DNA of 64,000 nt from Heterohyrax brucei (Eukaryota > Chordata > Mammalia > Hyracoidea > Procaviidae): the NCBI GenBank assembly GCA_028571685.1, contig CM053142.1, positions 197,958,796 through 198,022,795 of the forward strand, read 5' to 3'. Under the pieces are notes generated by a model. That model worked only from the letters and a program-made list of their open reading frames with translations, did not search any database and was not told the origin of the DNA. Positions 11,001 to 22,732 of the stretch are shown here, piece by piece (positions within the stretch are counted from its first letter, which is position 1; every line of letters begins with the position of its first letter). A program made the translations under genes and the position numbers.

Positions 11001-12734
11001 GGAGAGGGGGCTGGCTAGAGGAACTGACAGGGTGCTGGTGGGAGTGGGCTGGCTCAGGAGCGGGCTGGAGTGGGCCTTGACCAGCATTGAGAGGACTGGA
11101 GAGACACCAGAAGTGGTAGCTAATGGAATGGGACCTTGCACAGGACTCAGGAGACCCAGAAGAGGGGGAGACCTGGCCTGGACCAGGAGTGGGGGGACCT
11201 GCAGGCCACCAGAGGGCTGACAGCATGGAGGAGGTGAACCTGGGGTGGGTGGGGGCTAGACTGGGGTGGGGTGCAAGTAGGTAGCTGAGGAAAGCCTGGA
11301 AAGGGAGTGAGAGGAACCCGAGGGCCTCCAAGCAGGGTGAGAACCAGGAGAAGGAATTACTTCAGGGGGTGCCTTGGCAGAGCAATGAGGAGACCTGAGG
11401 GAGCAGGACCTGGGCTGCGCTGGCCTGGGGGGCATCAGTGAGGACCGTGACCACAGGGAATGACAGGGCCAGCACCATGAAGGGTGGCATTACGGGGAGG
11501 GAGATGTGGGGCATTGGCAGGGGCAATGAGGGGGACAGGGAAGGCTAGAGGAGGGAGGAGGACCCCAGTGAAGCCAGGGGGCTAAGGGGTCACAGAGTGC
11601 AGGAGGGAGGCCAAGAAGGGTCCCTGAGGGGAGATAGATGAAGGCCCAGCTTCTTTTTTGACTGTTAGCCCACCGATGTGGGTCACAAACACCTTTCCTA
11701 CGGTAAAACAGACATAGACCATTTTAAGACTTTCAAGAAACCAGCCCTTGGAGCAAAAGGGGAGTCTTACCCTCCCAGCTGGCTGTTGTTTAAAATCTAA
11801 TAATGGTGTGACACTTTTCCTCCTGAGATGAACTACCAAAACGTTTTGAGACAAGAAAGAAGCCTGGATGGTTCCTTGGTTTCCTTGGAAGGTTCCTGGT
11901 TAGTCCTGTGGGGGTGAAGGAGCTGCAGGCTTTGTGGGGAGCCCAGCCCTGCAGAGGGGAGTACAGTGGTCCCCAGCCTGTGGCAGCAGGGAAGGAGAAG
12001 GCCTACCCTGCCCCAGGACAGCCCGTTACTCCACATGGACAGGCAGGGCAGGGTCCGCCGCAGGGACCCTCCATCTAGCACCTTATGGGAAGAAGGAAGG
12101 ACCAGTCAGCCAAGTGTCCCAGGCCTGCAGGCCAGTAAATGTACCCCACTGTGCCCAGTTTATGGATTGGAAGTGAAGGCTTAGAGATGCGTTGGGACAG
12201 CAGCCAGGGTCACCCTGTGGTCAGCATTAAGCAAGGTCTTGCCTCAAAAATGACTTCTTGTCCAACTTTATGGTTGGGCCATGGTGGAGTGGCAGGGCGC
12301 CTGACGACATCCACACCTGACCCAGGAGCCACACACCAGCAGCAGCTGCAGATGTGACCGCCACTCTACAGATCTGTGTCTGTCAGAGTGCAGGCGCCCC
12401 CGGGCAGCCCGCCCCCTCCTCCCCTCCAGGTGCTCTGCTCACCATGGGCAAAGCAGGAGCAAAGCAGTAGGCTAGAAGACGCAAGAGCGGAAGTCATTCG
12501 GTCACGTGGAAGAGAAGATGAGAAGACACGCACGGAGTCCTTCTCCGTGGGACAGGAGAGAGTTGGAGAAGCAGTGACTTCTCCAGTGGTCCAAGTGATG
12601 CCCAGGAGGGGTAGAGAAGACACACACAGGGTGACACTCTGGGATTCCAGGAATTCAGAGCTCAAAGTGCGATGGACGGTATCAGAAAAACCAGCAAGTG
12701 TTGTGTCCAAGAGGAGGTGGAGAAAGTGGAACTC
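11001..12734. other. BRD1 upstream flank without recognised genes
   Basis: The first 600 bases are G-rich and may be the degenerate continuation of the minisatellite. From 11.6 kb the sequence is ordinary unique-looking DNA. A stretch near 12.14-12.24 kb vaguely resembles a MIR but is too weak to call. No exon or RNA gene is supported. Confidence 0.5.
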
Positions 12735-13325
12735 CGGCTGTTGCTGGTGGCACTGTAAAATGATGCAGCATCTGTGGAAGACAGTTTGGTGGTGCCCTGA
12801 AAAGGTAAGCACAGCATGACCAAGTGACACAGCAGTTCCAGCCCTGAGTACCTGTACTTAAAAGGCTAGACAATGCCAACTTCAACAGTTGCTTGTACGC
12901 CAGTGTCCGCTGCAGCAGTACTCACAGCAGCCAAGAGTTGGAAACCACCCAGCGGTCCCTCCCAGTGAACAGAGGGTGACTGATCGATGGGTACAATGGG
13001 GTGTTATTTGGCATAAAAGGGAATGAAGTTTTCATACATGCTCCAGCTTGATGAACCTGGAAAACATGTGTAGTGAAATAAGCCCCATCCAGAGAACAAG
13101 CATCTGATCCCGTGTCTGTGTGACATATAAAACAGGCAAATGCCTGGAGGTAGAATGGTCACCAGGGAATGGAGGGAGAAGGGGCTGGAAGTGAGTGCTT
13201 TATGGGTGCAGTTTCTCTTTGGGGTGATGAAAAGTTTTGGAAGTAGAGAGTGGTGATATTTGCACAACGTTTTGAATTGAACACTTAAAAATGACTGAAG
13301 TACGAGTTTTACATATTTTTGCCAG
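12735..13325 (+). mobile_element. L1 LINE 3' end (old L1M-type)
   Basis: It contains the typical L1 3' series in order: 'gatgcagcatctgtggaag', 'gcagttccag', 'cagccaagagttggaaacca', 'aatggggtgttatttggcat', 'gatgaacctgg', 'ggtcaccagggaatgg' and 'ggggtgatgaaaagttttgg'. It covers the end of ORF2 and part of the 3' UTR, with many stops. It is a fossil. Confidence 0.8.
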
Positions 13326-14139
13326 TGGAAAAAAATTTTTTTGGAAAATTTTTAATTATAAGAAAGTAGCTGAAAAACTTGCAGAAGGTGCGCTGCCGTG
13401 AATGACTTGTAGAAGACCCTTTTAGCCGTGGTCTGCAACTTCTGTGAGGTGACTGGGTTAGGCTATGCAAATAAGGTGTGTAAAATTCTTGTCGGGATTG
13501 GCTGGTGTATTCCACCAAGAAGATAAGTCAGTTCTGCCTTCGTACTAGGCTTATAAAGAGCCAGTCCCAGAAGCTGAGGGGAGACTTTACTGTTACCGAG
13601 ACAGCCAGCAGCAGAGCGTGCCCTTCAGACCCAGGGTTCCTCCACCGAGGACCTCCTGGACCCAGGAGACAGTGCTGTAGCACCAGAGACAGCAGCAGCC
13701 TCCTCGGATCGGCAAACGGCAGCAGCAGAGTTGCTTAGGGAGAGTATTGAGTACCCTCAGACAGGACACTTCTTGGTGGGCTCTGTGCCTCCTGACACTT
13801 AGAGGCAACCCAAAGAGCCGTAACACTTGCCCCCCAGGAAACGCCTGCCTACAGGCCAGGCAGAGAAGAGGGAAGAGCCTGAAGTGTAGCTGAATTGTCG
13901 AAGCCGGCAGAGAACCAGAGAGGGCCATGGGAAGCAAGGCTGGTGTTGGAATCAGTCAGAAGTCTTTGAGGGTGGAGATGTGCCTTACCACCACCTCATG
14001 GGAAGCAGCCTGGGGCTGATGTAATTCTCTCCTCCTCCTGGAGTCAGACAGGTTCTGGTACCACCACTTTACAGAGGGAGAGGGTCTGTAGAGTTAATCA
14101 GACTGAAACCACAAAGGAGCAGTTCGAAAAATTCTGGAG
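13326..14139. other. No recognised feature
   Basis: This is intergenic sequence between two L1 fragments. There is a local A/T-rich stretch at 13.31-13.36 kb. I see no gene, and no repeat family that I can name. Confidence 0.4.
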
Positions 14140-14861
14140 GAGTTGAACCTGGAATCCTCCTATGTATACTGAAAATAGCATTCAAGTGAGACTGCAAGAT
14201 AAAAGGTGTTTTCGCAGACCCACAGGCATCGCGTTCACCTCCCACCGACTCTTTTAAGAAAATTGCTAAAGCATGTACCCGAGCAAAATGAGAAGTGAAC
14301 CCGAATGCGACATGGATGCTGGCAAGAAGGCCAGTTTTGACTGTCAAAATGCCAGGAATAAATTTGCAGATGTACCCAGCACATACGACCGGGGAGGGAC
14401 ATGAAGGTGCACAAGGTTCTTGCATTGTTTGGTTAAAGGAGGTTCGGATTGATAGAAGAAAATAGTTTAAAATGTGCATCAGAGTTTCTGCTAGAAAAAT
14501 GAAAATTGGATTGATAACTTTCAAGCCATTAACTGAGAAGAAAGTGAAGTAAAGGAAAATGGGTAGATTCAACAAAAAGCAGAAAGGAGAGAATGAAAAA
14601 GCATGGTAAATACAGAACGTAACAGGAGCCATCCCAGAATGTCAGTGGAATTAAGTTCCTCTGTTAAAAGACAGAGACCCTCAGATCTAATAAAAATTGT
14701 TAAATACTGTTCGCTAGAGATAACACCTGAAAAATGATGTAGATTTAAAGCAAAAGGATGAAAAGCACATGTATCGTACAGCTTTGTTCCTCAGAAATGC
14801 CCATAAAGGAGCTAAAAACTGGGAGATGCTTGCAGTGTGTGCATCTTGCAAAGGAGCCTTG
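14140..14861 (+). mobile_element. L1 LINE, ORF1 end and ORF2 start, interrupted
   Basis: Fragments of the ORF1 3' end ('cattcaagtgagactgcaag', then 'tttaagaaaattgctaaagc') are followed by ORF2-type sequence ('gttaaaagacagagaccctc', 'caaaaggatgaaaagcac'). The same L1 appears to resume at 16125, beyond the RTE inserted at 14862-16119. Stops are frequent and there is no coding capacity. Confidence 0.6.
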
Positions 14862-15604
14862 CCAGGTGGCTCTGAGCTGGCTCTGACAACAGCCCTCTGC
14901 ACAGCAGAACGGGGCGCCACCCACGGCCATGCCACCTCACAGTCACCGCTGGGTCCAAGCCCGTGGTCACAGGCACATGTCAGTCTGTCTCGTGGAGGTT
15001 CTTCTTTTTTGTGACCGCCTACCAAGTACGATGTCCTACTGGGACGGGTCCTTCTGCTAACATGTCCAAGGTGCATGAGACCAAGTCTCCGTCCTTGCTT
15101 CTGAGGAGCATCTCTTCCAAGACTGACTTGCCCGTTCTACTGGCTGTCCATTGGTATACCCAGCGTCCTTCACTAGCGTCGTGTTTACAAGGCATCCATT
15201 CTTTGACCTTTCTTGGTCCCCGTACAGCTTTCATATTCATACCAGGCAATTGAAATGGCTGGGTTCAGGCACACGTTAGTTCTTAAAGTGCCTTCTTTGC
15301 TTTTTCACACTGTAAAGAGGGCTTTAGCAGCAGATTTTCCCAATGCAGTGAGTCTTGATTTCCTGACTGCTGCTTCCATGGGTGCTGACTGAATCCAAGT
15401 ACAATGAAACCCTCGACATCAGTGCTTTCTCCATTTATCTTGATGTTGCTTACTGGTCTAGTTGTGAGGATTTTTGTTTTCTTGATGTAAGGTGTAATCC
15501 ATACTGAGGGCAACAGTCTTTGATCTTCACAAGTGCTTGAAGTCCTCTTCACTTTCAACAAGTAAAGTTGTGTCAACTGCATAATGCAAGTTGTTAAAGG
15601 AACC
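14862..15604 (-). mobile_element. RTE LINE insertion, 3' segment (minus) of a 5'-inverted copy
   Basis: Antisense RTE sequence runs from the degenerate 3' tail ('acaacagccctctgcacagc') up to the RT-domain end ('aacaacttgcattatgcag' on the minus strand). It is immediately followed by the inverted 5' segment at 15607-16119. Together they behave as one insertion into an L1. Reading frames are broken. Confidence 0.8.
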
Positions 15605-15606
15605 TC

Positions 15607-16119
15607 AAGATGGCTTCCTAATCAACCAATCGAAGAGATTCATATTGGTACCTATTCCAAAGAAAACTGATTAAACTGGATGTGGAAATTATCAAACAAT
15701 CTCATGAATATTGTACACAAGTCAGATTTTGCTGAAGATCCTTCTAAAGGGTCTGCAGCAGTGCCTCGACAGGGAACTCCCCAAAACTCAAGTCGGATTC
15801 AGAGGAAGGCTTGCTGACGTTGGATGGATCTTGAATGAAAGCGTAGAACACCAGCAAGGTGTTTACCTGTATTTTATTGACTATGCAAAGGCATCCGGCT
15901 TTGTGGATCATAACCAGTTACGGATAACAATACAAAGAATGGGAATTCCAGACCACTGCGTTGTGCTCACACAGAATTCTGTGCATAGACCAAGGTGAAA
16001 CCATACAAACAGGGCGAGGGGATACTTCATGGTGTCATGTCCGAAAAAGGTATCTGTCAAGGCTTTATTCTTTCACATACTTAAGCAACCTGTGCTGAGC
16101 AAATAATCTGAGAAGCTGG
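15607..16119 (+). mobile_element. RTE LINE insertion, inverted 5' segment (reverse transcriptase region)
   Basis: Plus-strand RTE reverse-transcriptase sequence runs from 'gcttcctaatcaacc' to 'ctgagcaaataatctgagaagc'. Residues resembling the RT core (translation YFIDYAKASGFVDHNQL, at about 15870-15915) are visible between stops. It ends about 40 element bases before the point where the minus-strand segment begins, so the two are complementary parts of one element rather than two copies. Confidence 0.8.
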
Positions 16120-16124
16120 GCTTT

Positions 16125-16445
16125 TTGAAAAAGAATGTGGCATGCAAAGATCAGTATCCAGAATATATAAAGAGACTTTTCAAATCTATTAGAGACTAAC
16201 AACCCAATAAAACAATAAGTAAAATCCATAATCAGGCTTCTCACCAAGAAGGAAATCAAAATGGCCAATGATTTCAGTAGTAATCTTAGAAATGCAAACT
16301 GAAACCACACAAAAGGGGCACAGATGAAGTGCTGGCGATGCCCAGCATGCGCAAGAAGGTAGAGCAACTGGAATGTGAATACGGAATGTAAACTGGTATG
16401 AACACCTTGGCCAACAGAACAGCAGTGTCCACTGAAGCTGAGCCT
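16125..16445 (+). mobile_element. L1 LINE, ORF2 3' region
   Basis: L1 ORF2 sequence includes 'tcagtatccagaatatataa', 'acaacccaataaaacaat', 'aaggaaatcaaaatggcc' and 'cagatgaagtgctggcgatg'. It is in the same orientation as the L1 at 14140-14861, from which it is separated by the RTE insertion. Confidence 0.7.
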
Positions 16446-16800
16446 GTGTATCAGTTAGGTATTGCTGCCTAACAAACCAGGCCCCAAACCTTGCCCCTGG
16501 AAACACCAACCACTCATGCTCACAGATCTGTTACTGGGGCAGGCAGGGCTCAGCAGGCCCGAGGCATTGGAAGGCGCAGGGCTGGAGAAGCCACATCCAA
16601 GAAGGCCCCCAAAGGGCTGGCAGGCTGGTTCCGGCTGTGGGCTGACGGCCGCCGTTCCCCTCCACGTGGGCCTCTTCACATGCCAGTGGGGAGCTTCCCT
16701 GTGGGATTGTGGCCAGATTCCGAGAGCAAGAGTCCCAACAGAACCATATGTGACTTATATCATCTGATTTCCTAGCCTCAAGCTACAAACCAGCATTTCG
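16446..16800. repeat. Unassigned old mammalian interspersed repeat inside the L1
   Basis: The sequence resembles the widespread mammalian repeat that begins 'ttgctgcctaacaaac' and contains 'gggcaggcagggctcagc'. I cannot name the family. It interrupts the L1, which resumes at about 17020. Confidence 0.4.
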
Positions 16801-17019
16801 GCTGTATTTAGGAGCCTGTCCAGATTCCAGAGGTGGGGGGAACCTAGACCGCAGCTGTCACCAGCCGAGTGTCAAAGGCACGTTTTAAAAGGAGTGCGTC
16901 GTATGGGAGAAGCTATGGCTGCTGGGGGACAGTGACTGCTGCCACAATGGACACACCTGTTCCCTGCCATGGGGTCAACCCAAGCTGTGTTCCTACGTAC
17001 CATCTAGTCTACTCCAAGG

Positions 17020-17380
17020 GGTTTGCTGGAGAAGTTTGTACTTGCTCATCAGGAGACTCGTGCACAGGTGTTCAAAGCCACATTATTTCTAGTAGTGAAA
17101 ATGCTGGCCCCCCCAAAAAAAACACCTCAATGACCATCAACATGAAATAGGCAAATGAATTGAGGTATATCCACACAATGAACCATCCCTCTGCAGTGAA
17201 AACGGTCATAGTGCCCTTAGCTACACAGCTGAACGTCAGACAGAGAATGCTGAATGGAAGAAGTACGTGACAGAAAGCTGTATGTCATCCCACGCACACT
17301 CAGCAGAGAACTAGCATGTATGTGTAAGTGTGTACACACACATAGACCCCTCTATACCCATTTCTGTATTAAGCAATGCT
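17020..17380 (+). mobile_element. L1 LINE, ORF2 end
   Basis: The order 'ggtgttcaaagccacattat', 'tagtagtgaaaatgctgg', 'tcaatgaccatcaacatgaa' and 'gaggtatatccacacaatga' is the conserved L1 ORF2 C-terminal/3' block. It is a fossil in the plus orientation. Confidence 0.7.
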
Positions 17381-17629
17381 GAGTGCACACTGATAACCTC
17401 CAGCTCCAGCCCAGCCCTCGAAGGCTCACTGCATCGTTCTCCCTTTCTGTGTTGATAACTATTCTCCAAAAGCAAGATCCCTTTCTACGTGTTCACTTAG
17501 CTGCTCGGTTTGCGCTGTGTAGAGCCAGTCTCTGGGACACACTGGCCAGACACCTAGACACATCAACCACCACCGTGAGAGGCACCAGCCGCAAGCCTAG
17601 CCTGGAGTACACCACTGCTACCGCTGCTC

Positions 17630-17645
17630 CCCGTCTCTCACTCTG

Positions 17646-17676
<31 letters not shown>

Positions 17677-17682
17677 TCTACA
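17630..17682. repeat. (CTCTGT)n/(CT)n microsatellite
   Basis: About 50 bases of alternating ctctgt and ctct units with few interruptions. It is a simple repeat and would be length-polymorphic. Confidence 0.85.
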
Positions 17683-19134
17683 CACGCATGCACAACGCAC
17701 ATACCCATCTGATTTGCCAGCTAAAAGCTCATCCTCAGTGAGGGGTGAGAAGGGCAGCAGTGTCACTTTGTACACTCTGGTTTGGGGCAGTGATAAAGTC
17801 TATGTGCCTTTCCCTTTCTTCTTGATCTGTCTCTACCCTTTAATTTAGTCAAGTGTAGTTTTGCAAATTGAAAGGAAACATTGTTTAAATGATATTTTTC
17901 TCATTAACACCTCAAAAATGAGAAAAGAATAATTTATGCAGTCTGTTTGCAGAGGCTCAGTGAAAACCAGCTCTCCTTTTACTAGGACATAATTGGAAAA
18001 GCTGATCGTGCAACCAAGACTTCGTATGGATGACACATTGGAGAACAGATCACAAGTGACCCAGCATGGCACACCGGCCATTAAGGAAAAAGGGCAGTGG
18101 TGTGTACTGTAGCCAAGACCCACACAGCCCTCGGACCCACACTGGTCTGGGGCACCCAATGTCTCTGCCTTACCAATATTAAAGACAGTGCCTCCTGGCA
18201 AGTCGGGAACCATGGCAGACTTCGGAGCCCTCGAGGAGATGGAAATGCCCACATTACACGTGTTACAAGCAGCCCTCAATGGGATTGGTTTGGCTGACCT
18301 TTCTAGGCTTGGAATAGAGAACGAAGAGGAACCAAAGGCATCTCTGGCATGCTGGAGGCGCTGAAAAACATAATCGCACACTCCTTACAACGACATCTCC
18401 GGGCAGAGGTTGATTTTCCAGCCTCAGTCATTGTGTAACACTACAAGGCTTAGATTTACGGTCCAACAACAGGGAGGCTCATATATGTTAATGAGCGCGC
18501 TCACTACACCTATGTAGAGAAATCAGGTCAGGTCACAAGGAGACCTGCTCTCTGTGGCCAAGAATAATCTTCAGATATGATTGCAAGTGACAACTAATAA
18601 GAAAAATTATTGAAAACTTGTAAACAGGCAAAAGGCTAGCTGTGGGTCCTTTGGGTGACAGCCTGGAGTGTAGGTCAGCAGGATTTTCTGTTTGACAGCA
18701 GTGTCAACAAATTCTGCCCACGAGTGAGGGGCATACAATGTGCTTTTGGTTTTTAGTAGAAAACATTACAATTAGAAAAGACTAGAATTTGATGGCCCTG
18801 TAGGACATTAACCAGCCCTCTGTCTAAATTTTCCATCTTATCTGTGCATGCTCTTTTTCAGCCAATGATAAGACTTTCCTCTCTCCAGGGTTTGGGACCA
18901 GCCTCACCATCATGCTGGTTTCTTCATTAATAACTTAAATAAACTTGCCACATACTCACTTTGAAGTTTTCTAAGTCTTGTTTTCAACTTTTCGAAAATT
19001 ATGCTTTGACTGCTCCTGTGTCCAGATGCCTTGTCAGCTGATAACCTCCAGTACCAATCAAACATGAAGGGTTTACTCTATCCTCTCTCTTCTCTACGTA
19101 TATGTGTATAACTCTCTTCCCATGCAACAGTTGG
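17683..19134. other. No recognised feature
   Basis: This is AT-richer intergenic sequence with short frames on both strands, none with a recognisable motif. I see no repeat family I can name and no splice-flanked frame. Confidence 0.4.
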
Positions 19135-19355
19135 GCATGAAAAAGGAAGACAGAAGAAAAACTGACGTGTCAGAACTGCAGCGTTGGCAAAGAATATCGC
19201 ATACACTGCGGACTGCCAGAAGACTCAAGTCGGTCCTGAAAGAAGTGCCACCAGAATGCTCCTCAGAGGCCGGGGAGCCAGACCTCATCTCATTCACTTT
19301 GGATGTGTTTTCAGGGGGGACCAGTCGCTGGAGAAGGACATTATGCTTAGTAAAA
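19135..19355 (+). mobile_element. RTE LINE 3' region, left part (split by an AfroSINE)
   Basis: RTE 3' sequence includes 'gaagacagaagaaaaactga', 'gcggactgccagaagac', 'gaagtgccaccagaatgctc' and 'ggaccagtcgctggagaagg'. It breaks off at 'aaaatagg', exactly where an antisense AfroSINE begins, and resumes at 19528. Confidence 0.85.
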
Positions 19356-19527
19356 TAGGAAAAAAAAACCCAAACCGACTGCTGTTGCATCGATTCTGAC
19401 TCATGGTGATCCTGTGAGACAGAGTAGGACTGCCCCATGGCGTTTCCAAAGAGTGCCTGGCAGATGCAAACTGGCAACCTCTTGGTTAGATGGCACAGCA
19501 TTTAACCACTACACCACCAGAGTTTCC
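19356..19527 (-). mobile_element. AfroSINE inserted into an RTE 3' end
   Basis: This is a full antisense AfroSINE: an A-rich lead (aaaaaaaacccaaacc), 'tcgattctgactcatggtga', 'gacagagtaggactgcccca', 'tttccaaagagtgcctgg' and 'taaccactacaccaccag'. The last block is the tRNA-like head. It sits cleanly between the two halves of an RTE tail, so it is younger than that RTE. Confidence 0.9.
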
Positions 19528-19700
19528 AGGTGGAAGGTCAACGAGAAAGACGAAGACCCTCAACGACACAGATGGCTACAACATCTGGCTCCAACAGCAG
19601 CAGTTGTCATGACGACACAGGACCAGCCGGCATTTCGTTCCGTGGCACACAGGTCACTGAGCTGGAGCCGACTCAACAGCACCTGGCAACAGCTCTCTTC
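19528..19700 (+). mobile_element. RTE LINE 3' end, right part
   Basis: It continues the RTE tail: 'ggtcaacgagaaagacgaag', 'tggctacaacatctggctc', then the terminal 'gagccgactcaacagcacc'. It ends in the block shared with AfroSINEs. Confidence 0.85.
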
Positions 19701-20039
19701 CCCAGCCTGCGACCTCTAGGCGCTCCCGGAATCGCTCGATCCCTCCAGTATGTGACCATCTCTGAATTATGACAGCCAGGAGCTCAGCACCAGATGCCTA
19801 GACACAGCAACCGCCACTCTGCCATCTGGGTACCAGTTGCAAGCTTGGCTAACAGTGAGCCTAATTGGCATGTAAAATTTAACATGCCTGATACTCAATG
19901 CCCGATATTCCTCCCAACCTTCTCTTCCACAATCCAGTGACGTTGATGACATTTTGCATGTTGTACCACCATTATTGCTATCCTTTTCCGAAGTATTCCA
20001 TCACCATAAACAGAAACTCAATGTCCAGCAAACAAAAAA

Positions 20040-20552
20040 TTCCCCCTCTTACCCCTGGCAACCATTAATAACCTTTTGTTTTCTTTTTTTCAATTGTCAT
20101 TAAAGGAAAGTATACAATCCAAATTAAATTTGCATACCCACCCATCTGCAGCTCCTTCTGCTCTCCTTACCCAGTGACAGCCCACTCCTCCTTTTCATTC
20201 TATATGTGTTGTATCCTGTTAACAATCTCCTGTCCCTTCCTCTCCACCCTGTGCTCTCCCATCTAGAAAGAGGCCATCCTATAAATGCATAGAGCCGTAA
20301 AGTACGCATATCATATGGTTGCATTGTGTCCCCAAGTCCAGTCCATTTTTGTCCCCAGAGTTAACCTCAGTAGTGTTCTTCTAGATGGGAGCAGCAGCAG
20401 TTCTAGGGGCCATGCTCCCTGGGAAACCCCCTGACTGTTGGACCGTCAACTGTGGTCTTGAGCTGCACCTCTCGTTTGCTCGTGTTGCCGCAGGAACTCA
20501 GCATTGTGTGCCCCATCACTGCTGTCTTTGCTGGTGGCTGGTCACCACTAAT
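20040..20552 (-). mobile_element. Poly(A)-tailed retroposon, about 480-500 bp family (copy 1)
   Basis: A T-rich start (the poly(A) tail of a minus-strand element) is followed by blocks shared with 43253-43740: 'tttgcatacccacccatctg', 'ctgctctccttacccagtgacagc', 'tctcctgtcccttcctctcc', 'tagaaagaggccatcc' and 'gggccatgctccctggg'. It is probably an L1 3'-UTR-derived segment of an afrotherian family, but I cannot name it. Confidence 0.7.
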
Positions 20553-20561
20553 AATCTTTAA

Positions 20562-20762
20562 AACCATTGTCATCCAGTCAAATTTCTATGCACAGCAACC
20601 CCATAGGACAGCAGTAGAAGTGCGCCATAGAATTTCCAAAGCTGTCATCTGTACGGAAGGAGACCACCATATTTTTCCTCATGGAGTGGCTGGCAGATTC
20701 CAACAACCAATCTTTGGGTTGGCAGCTGAGCATTTTATCTTTGTGTCACCAGTGCTCTTGAT
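20562..20762 (-). mobile_element. AfroSINE, longer subtype
   Basis: It has the antisense AfroSINE layout ('gtcatccagtcaaatttcta', 'ccccataggacagcag', 'agaatttccaaagctgtcat') with an extra middle segment ('acggaaggagaccaccatat'). It then has the head-side 'gctggcagattccaacaacc' and 'ggcagctgagc'. The extra segment marks a longer AfroSINE subtype. Confidence 0.8.
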
Positions 20763-20839
20763 GATTTTTGGTTTCTATGTATGTACTTATTTCATATAAG
20801 TGAGGTGAATAAATGGACTCAAACCAATTTGAAAAGCAT

Positions 20840-21000
20840 CGGTTAAATATACGCACTGCCACTGAGTCAATACCAACTCATAGGGATCATACAGGACAGA
20901 GTAGAACTACCCCAAGAATTTCCAAGGAACGCCTGGTGGATTTGACCTGCCAGCCTTTTGATCAGCAGCCATAGCATTTAACCACCACACCAGTAGCACC
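20840..21000 (-). mobile_element. AfroSINE
   Basis: Antisense copy: 'cactgagtcaataccaactc', 'ggacagagtagaactacccc', 'tttccaaggaacgcctgg', 'gatcagcagccatagcattt' and 'aaccaccacaccagtagc'. It is mutated but complete from tail to head. Confidence 0.88.
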
Positions 21001-21002
21001 CA

Positions 21003-21085
21003 TTAAAACAGCAATAACAACCACAAAACTGTAAAATGTGCAGGAATAAATTTAATAAAGAAATTATAGGACCTACATAAAGGAA
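21003..21085 (+). mobile_element. L1 ORF2 fragment, left of the inverted RTE
   Basis: A-rich L1-type sequence ('ggaataaatttaataaagaa', 'gacctacataaagg') ends at the target duplication 'acataaaggaa' (21075-21085). The L1 resumes at 24369 beyond the RTE, where 'acatgaaggaa' (24358-24368) repeats the duplication. Confidence 0.6.
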
Positions 21086-22638
21086 TGTAGAATCCTTCAC
21101 TATTACAACTCGAGGCTTGAATTTTTTTCTTCAGTTCTTTCAGCTTGAGAAATGCAGAACGTGTTCATTCCTTCTGTTTTCCATGTCTTTGCACATGTCA
21201 TTATAATACTTTCTACTGTCTTCTTGAGCTGCTCTCTGAAATCTTCTGTTTAGCTCCCTTACATTGCCATTCTTTCCTTTTGCTTTAGCTGCTCAACGTT
21301 CGAGAGCAAGTTTCAGTCTATTCTGACATCCAATTTGGTCTCGTCTTTCTTTCCTGCCTTTGTAATGACCTCTTGCTCTCTTCAAGGATGATGTCTTTGA
21401 TGTCATTCCACAGTTCGTTTGGTCTTCAGTCATTGGCGATCAACACATCACATCTGTTCTTGAGATGATCTTTAAACTCAGGAGGGATATACTCAAGGTC
21501 ATACTTGGGCTCTCATGGACTTTTTCTAATTTTCTTCAATTTGAATTTGAATTTGCGTATGAGCAATTGATGGTCTGTGCCACAGTCAGCATCTGGTCTT
21601 GTTCTGGCTGCTGAGACAGAGCTTTTCTATCATCTTTTTCCACAGATGTAATCAATTTGGTTCCTGCGTATTCCATGCAGTAAGATCCATGTGTACAGTC
21701 GCTGTTTGTGTTGGTTAAAAAAGGTATTTGTGATTAAAAAATCATTAGTCTTGCAAAATTCTATCATGCAATATGCAGCACTATTTCTCTCACCAACCAC
21801 AGATCCTTCCAACCACAGATCCTTCTTTGTTTCCAACTTTTGAATGCCAGTCACCAGTAATTATCAATGCATCTTGATTGCATGTTTTATCAATTTCAGG
21901 CTGCAGAAGTTGGTAAAAATCTTCAACTTCCTCATCTGTGGCCTTATGGGTTGATGTGTAAATCTGAATAATAGTCACATTAACTGGCCTTCCTTGTAGG
22001 TATGTGAATATTATGCCATCCCTGACAGCACTGTACTTTGGGACAGTTCTAGAAATGTTCTTTTTAATGATGAACACAACACCATTTTCATTTCCAGCAT
22101 AGTAGACTGCACGATTGTTGGACTGAAAATGGCCCAAACCGGCCCATTTCAGCTGACTAGTGCCTATGATGTCAATGTTTACGCGTTCCATTTCATTTTT
22201 GACAACTTCCAGTTTTCCTAGTTTCTTACTTCATACATTCAGTGTCCTGATGACTAGTGGATGTTTGCAGCTGTTTCTTCTCATTTTGAGTTGTGCCACA
22301 TCAGCGAACGAAGATCCCAGAGGGCTTACTCCATCCACATCGTTAAGGTCGACTCCACTTTGAGGAGGCAGCTCTTCCTCGGTCATCTCCCAAGTGCCTT
22401 CCATCCTGTGGGGCTTACTTTCTGACACCACATCTGACAATGTTTGGCTGCTATTCATAAGGTTTTTCCTGGCTAATTCCATTGCAGAAGTAGACTGCCG
22501 GGTCCTTCTTCCTAGTCTGCCTTAGTCTGGAAGCTCAGCTAAAACTCGTCTACCATGGGTGACCCTGCTGGCACGCAAATACCAATGTCATAGTTTCCTG
22601 CATCACAGTAACAAGCAAGCCTCCGCTGACAGACAAGT
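21086..22638 (-). mobile_element. RTE LINE full-length copy, inverted 5' half (5' UTR, endonuclease)
   Basis: Minus-strand RTE sequence runs from the true 5' end (22638) through the apurinic-type endonuclease domain. The minus translation at 21790-22191 shows motifs of that fold, such as IIGTSQLKW and ALIITGDWHSKVG, where the N/D before W-N/H is a catalytic position. It stops at 'gagttgtaatagtgaagg', precisely where the plus-strand half begins. Frames are interrupted, so it is not active. Confidence 0.9.
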
Positions 22639-22732
22639 AAAGGGCTTACTCCTTCTTTACCTAGTGGTGTTACCCTGCTTACCTGATGGAGAAGCAGGGA
22701 GGGTAGCAGCATCTCGCAAGGAGGGTAACAGC
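22639..22732. other. Filler of about 94 bp between the two inverted RTE halves
   Basis: This short segment sits at the internal junction of the 5'-inverted RTE. It contains two related pieces, 'gggagggtagcag' and 'ggagggtaacag'. It could be extra 5' UTR of this copy or filler made at insertion. I cannot match it elsewhere in the window. Confidence 0.5.

Noticed and set aside
15711..15998. Reverse-transcriptase-like frame read as a host gene
   Set aside because: It is part of a truncated, inverted RTE insertion with flanking stops; the same sequence recurs in other broken copies.
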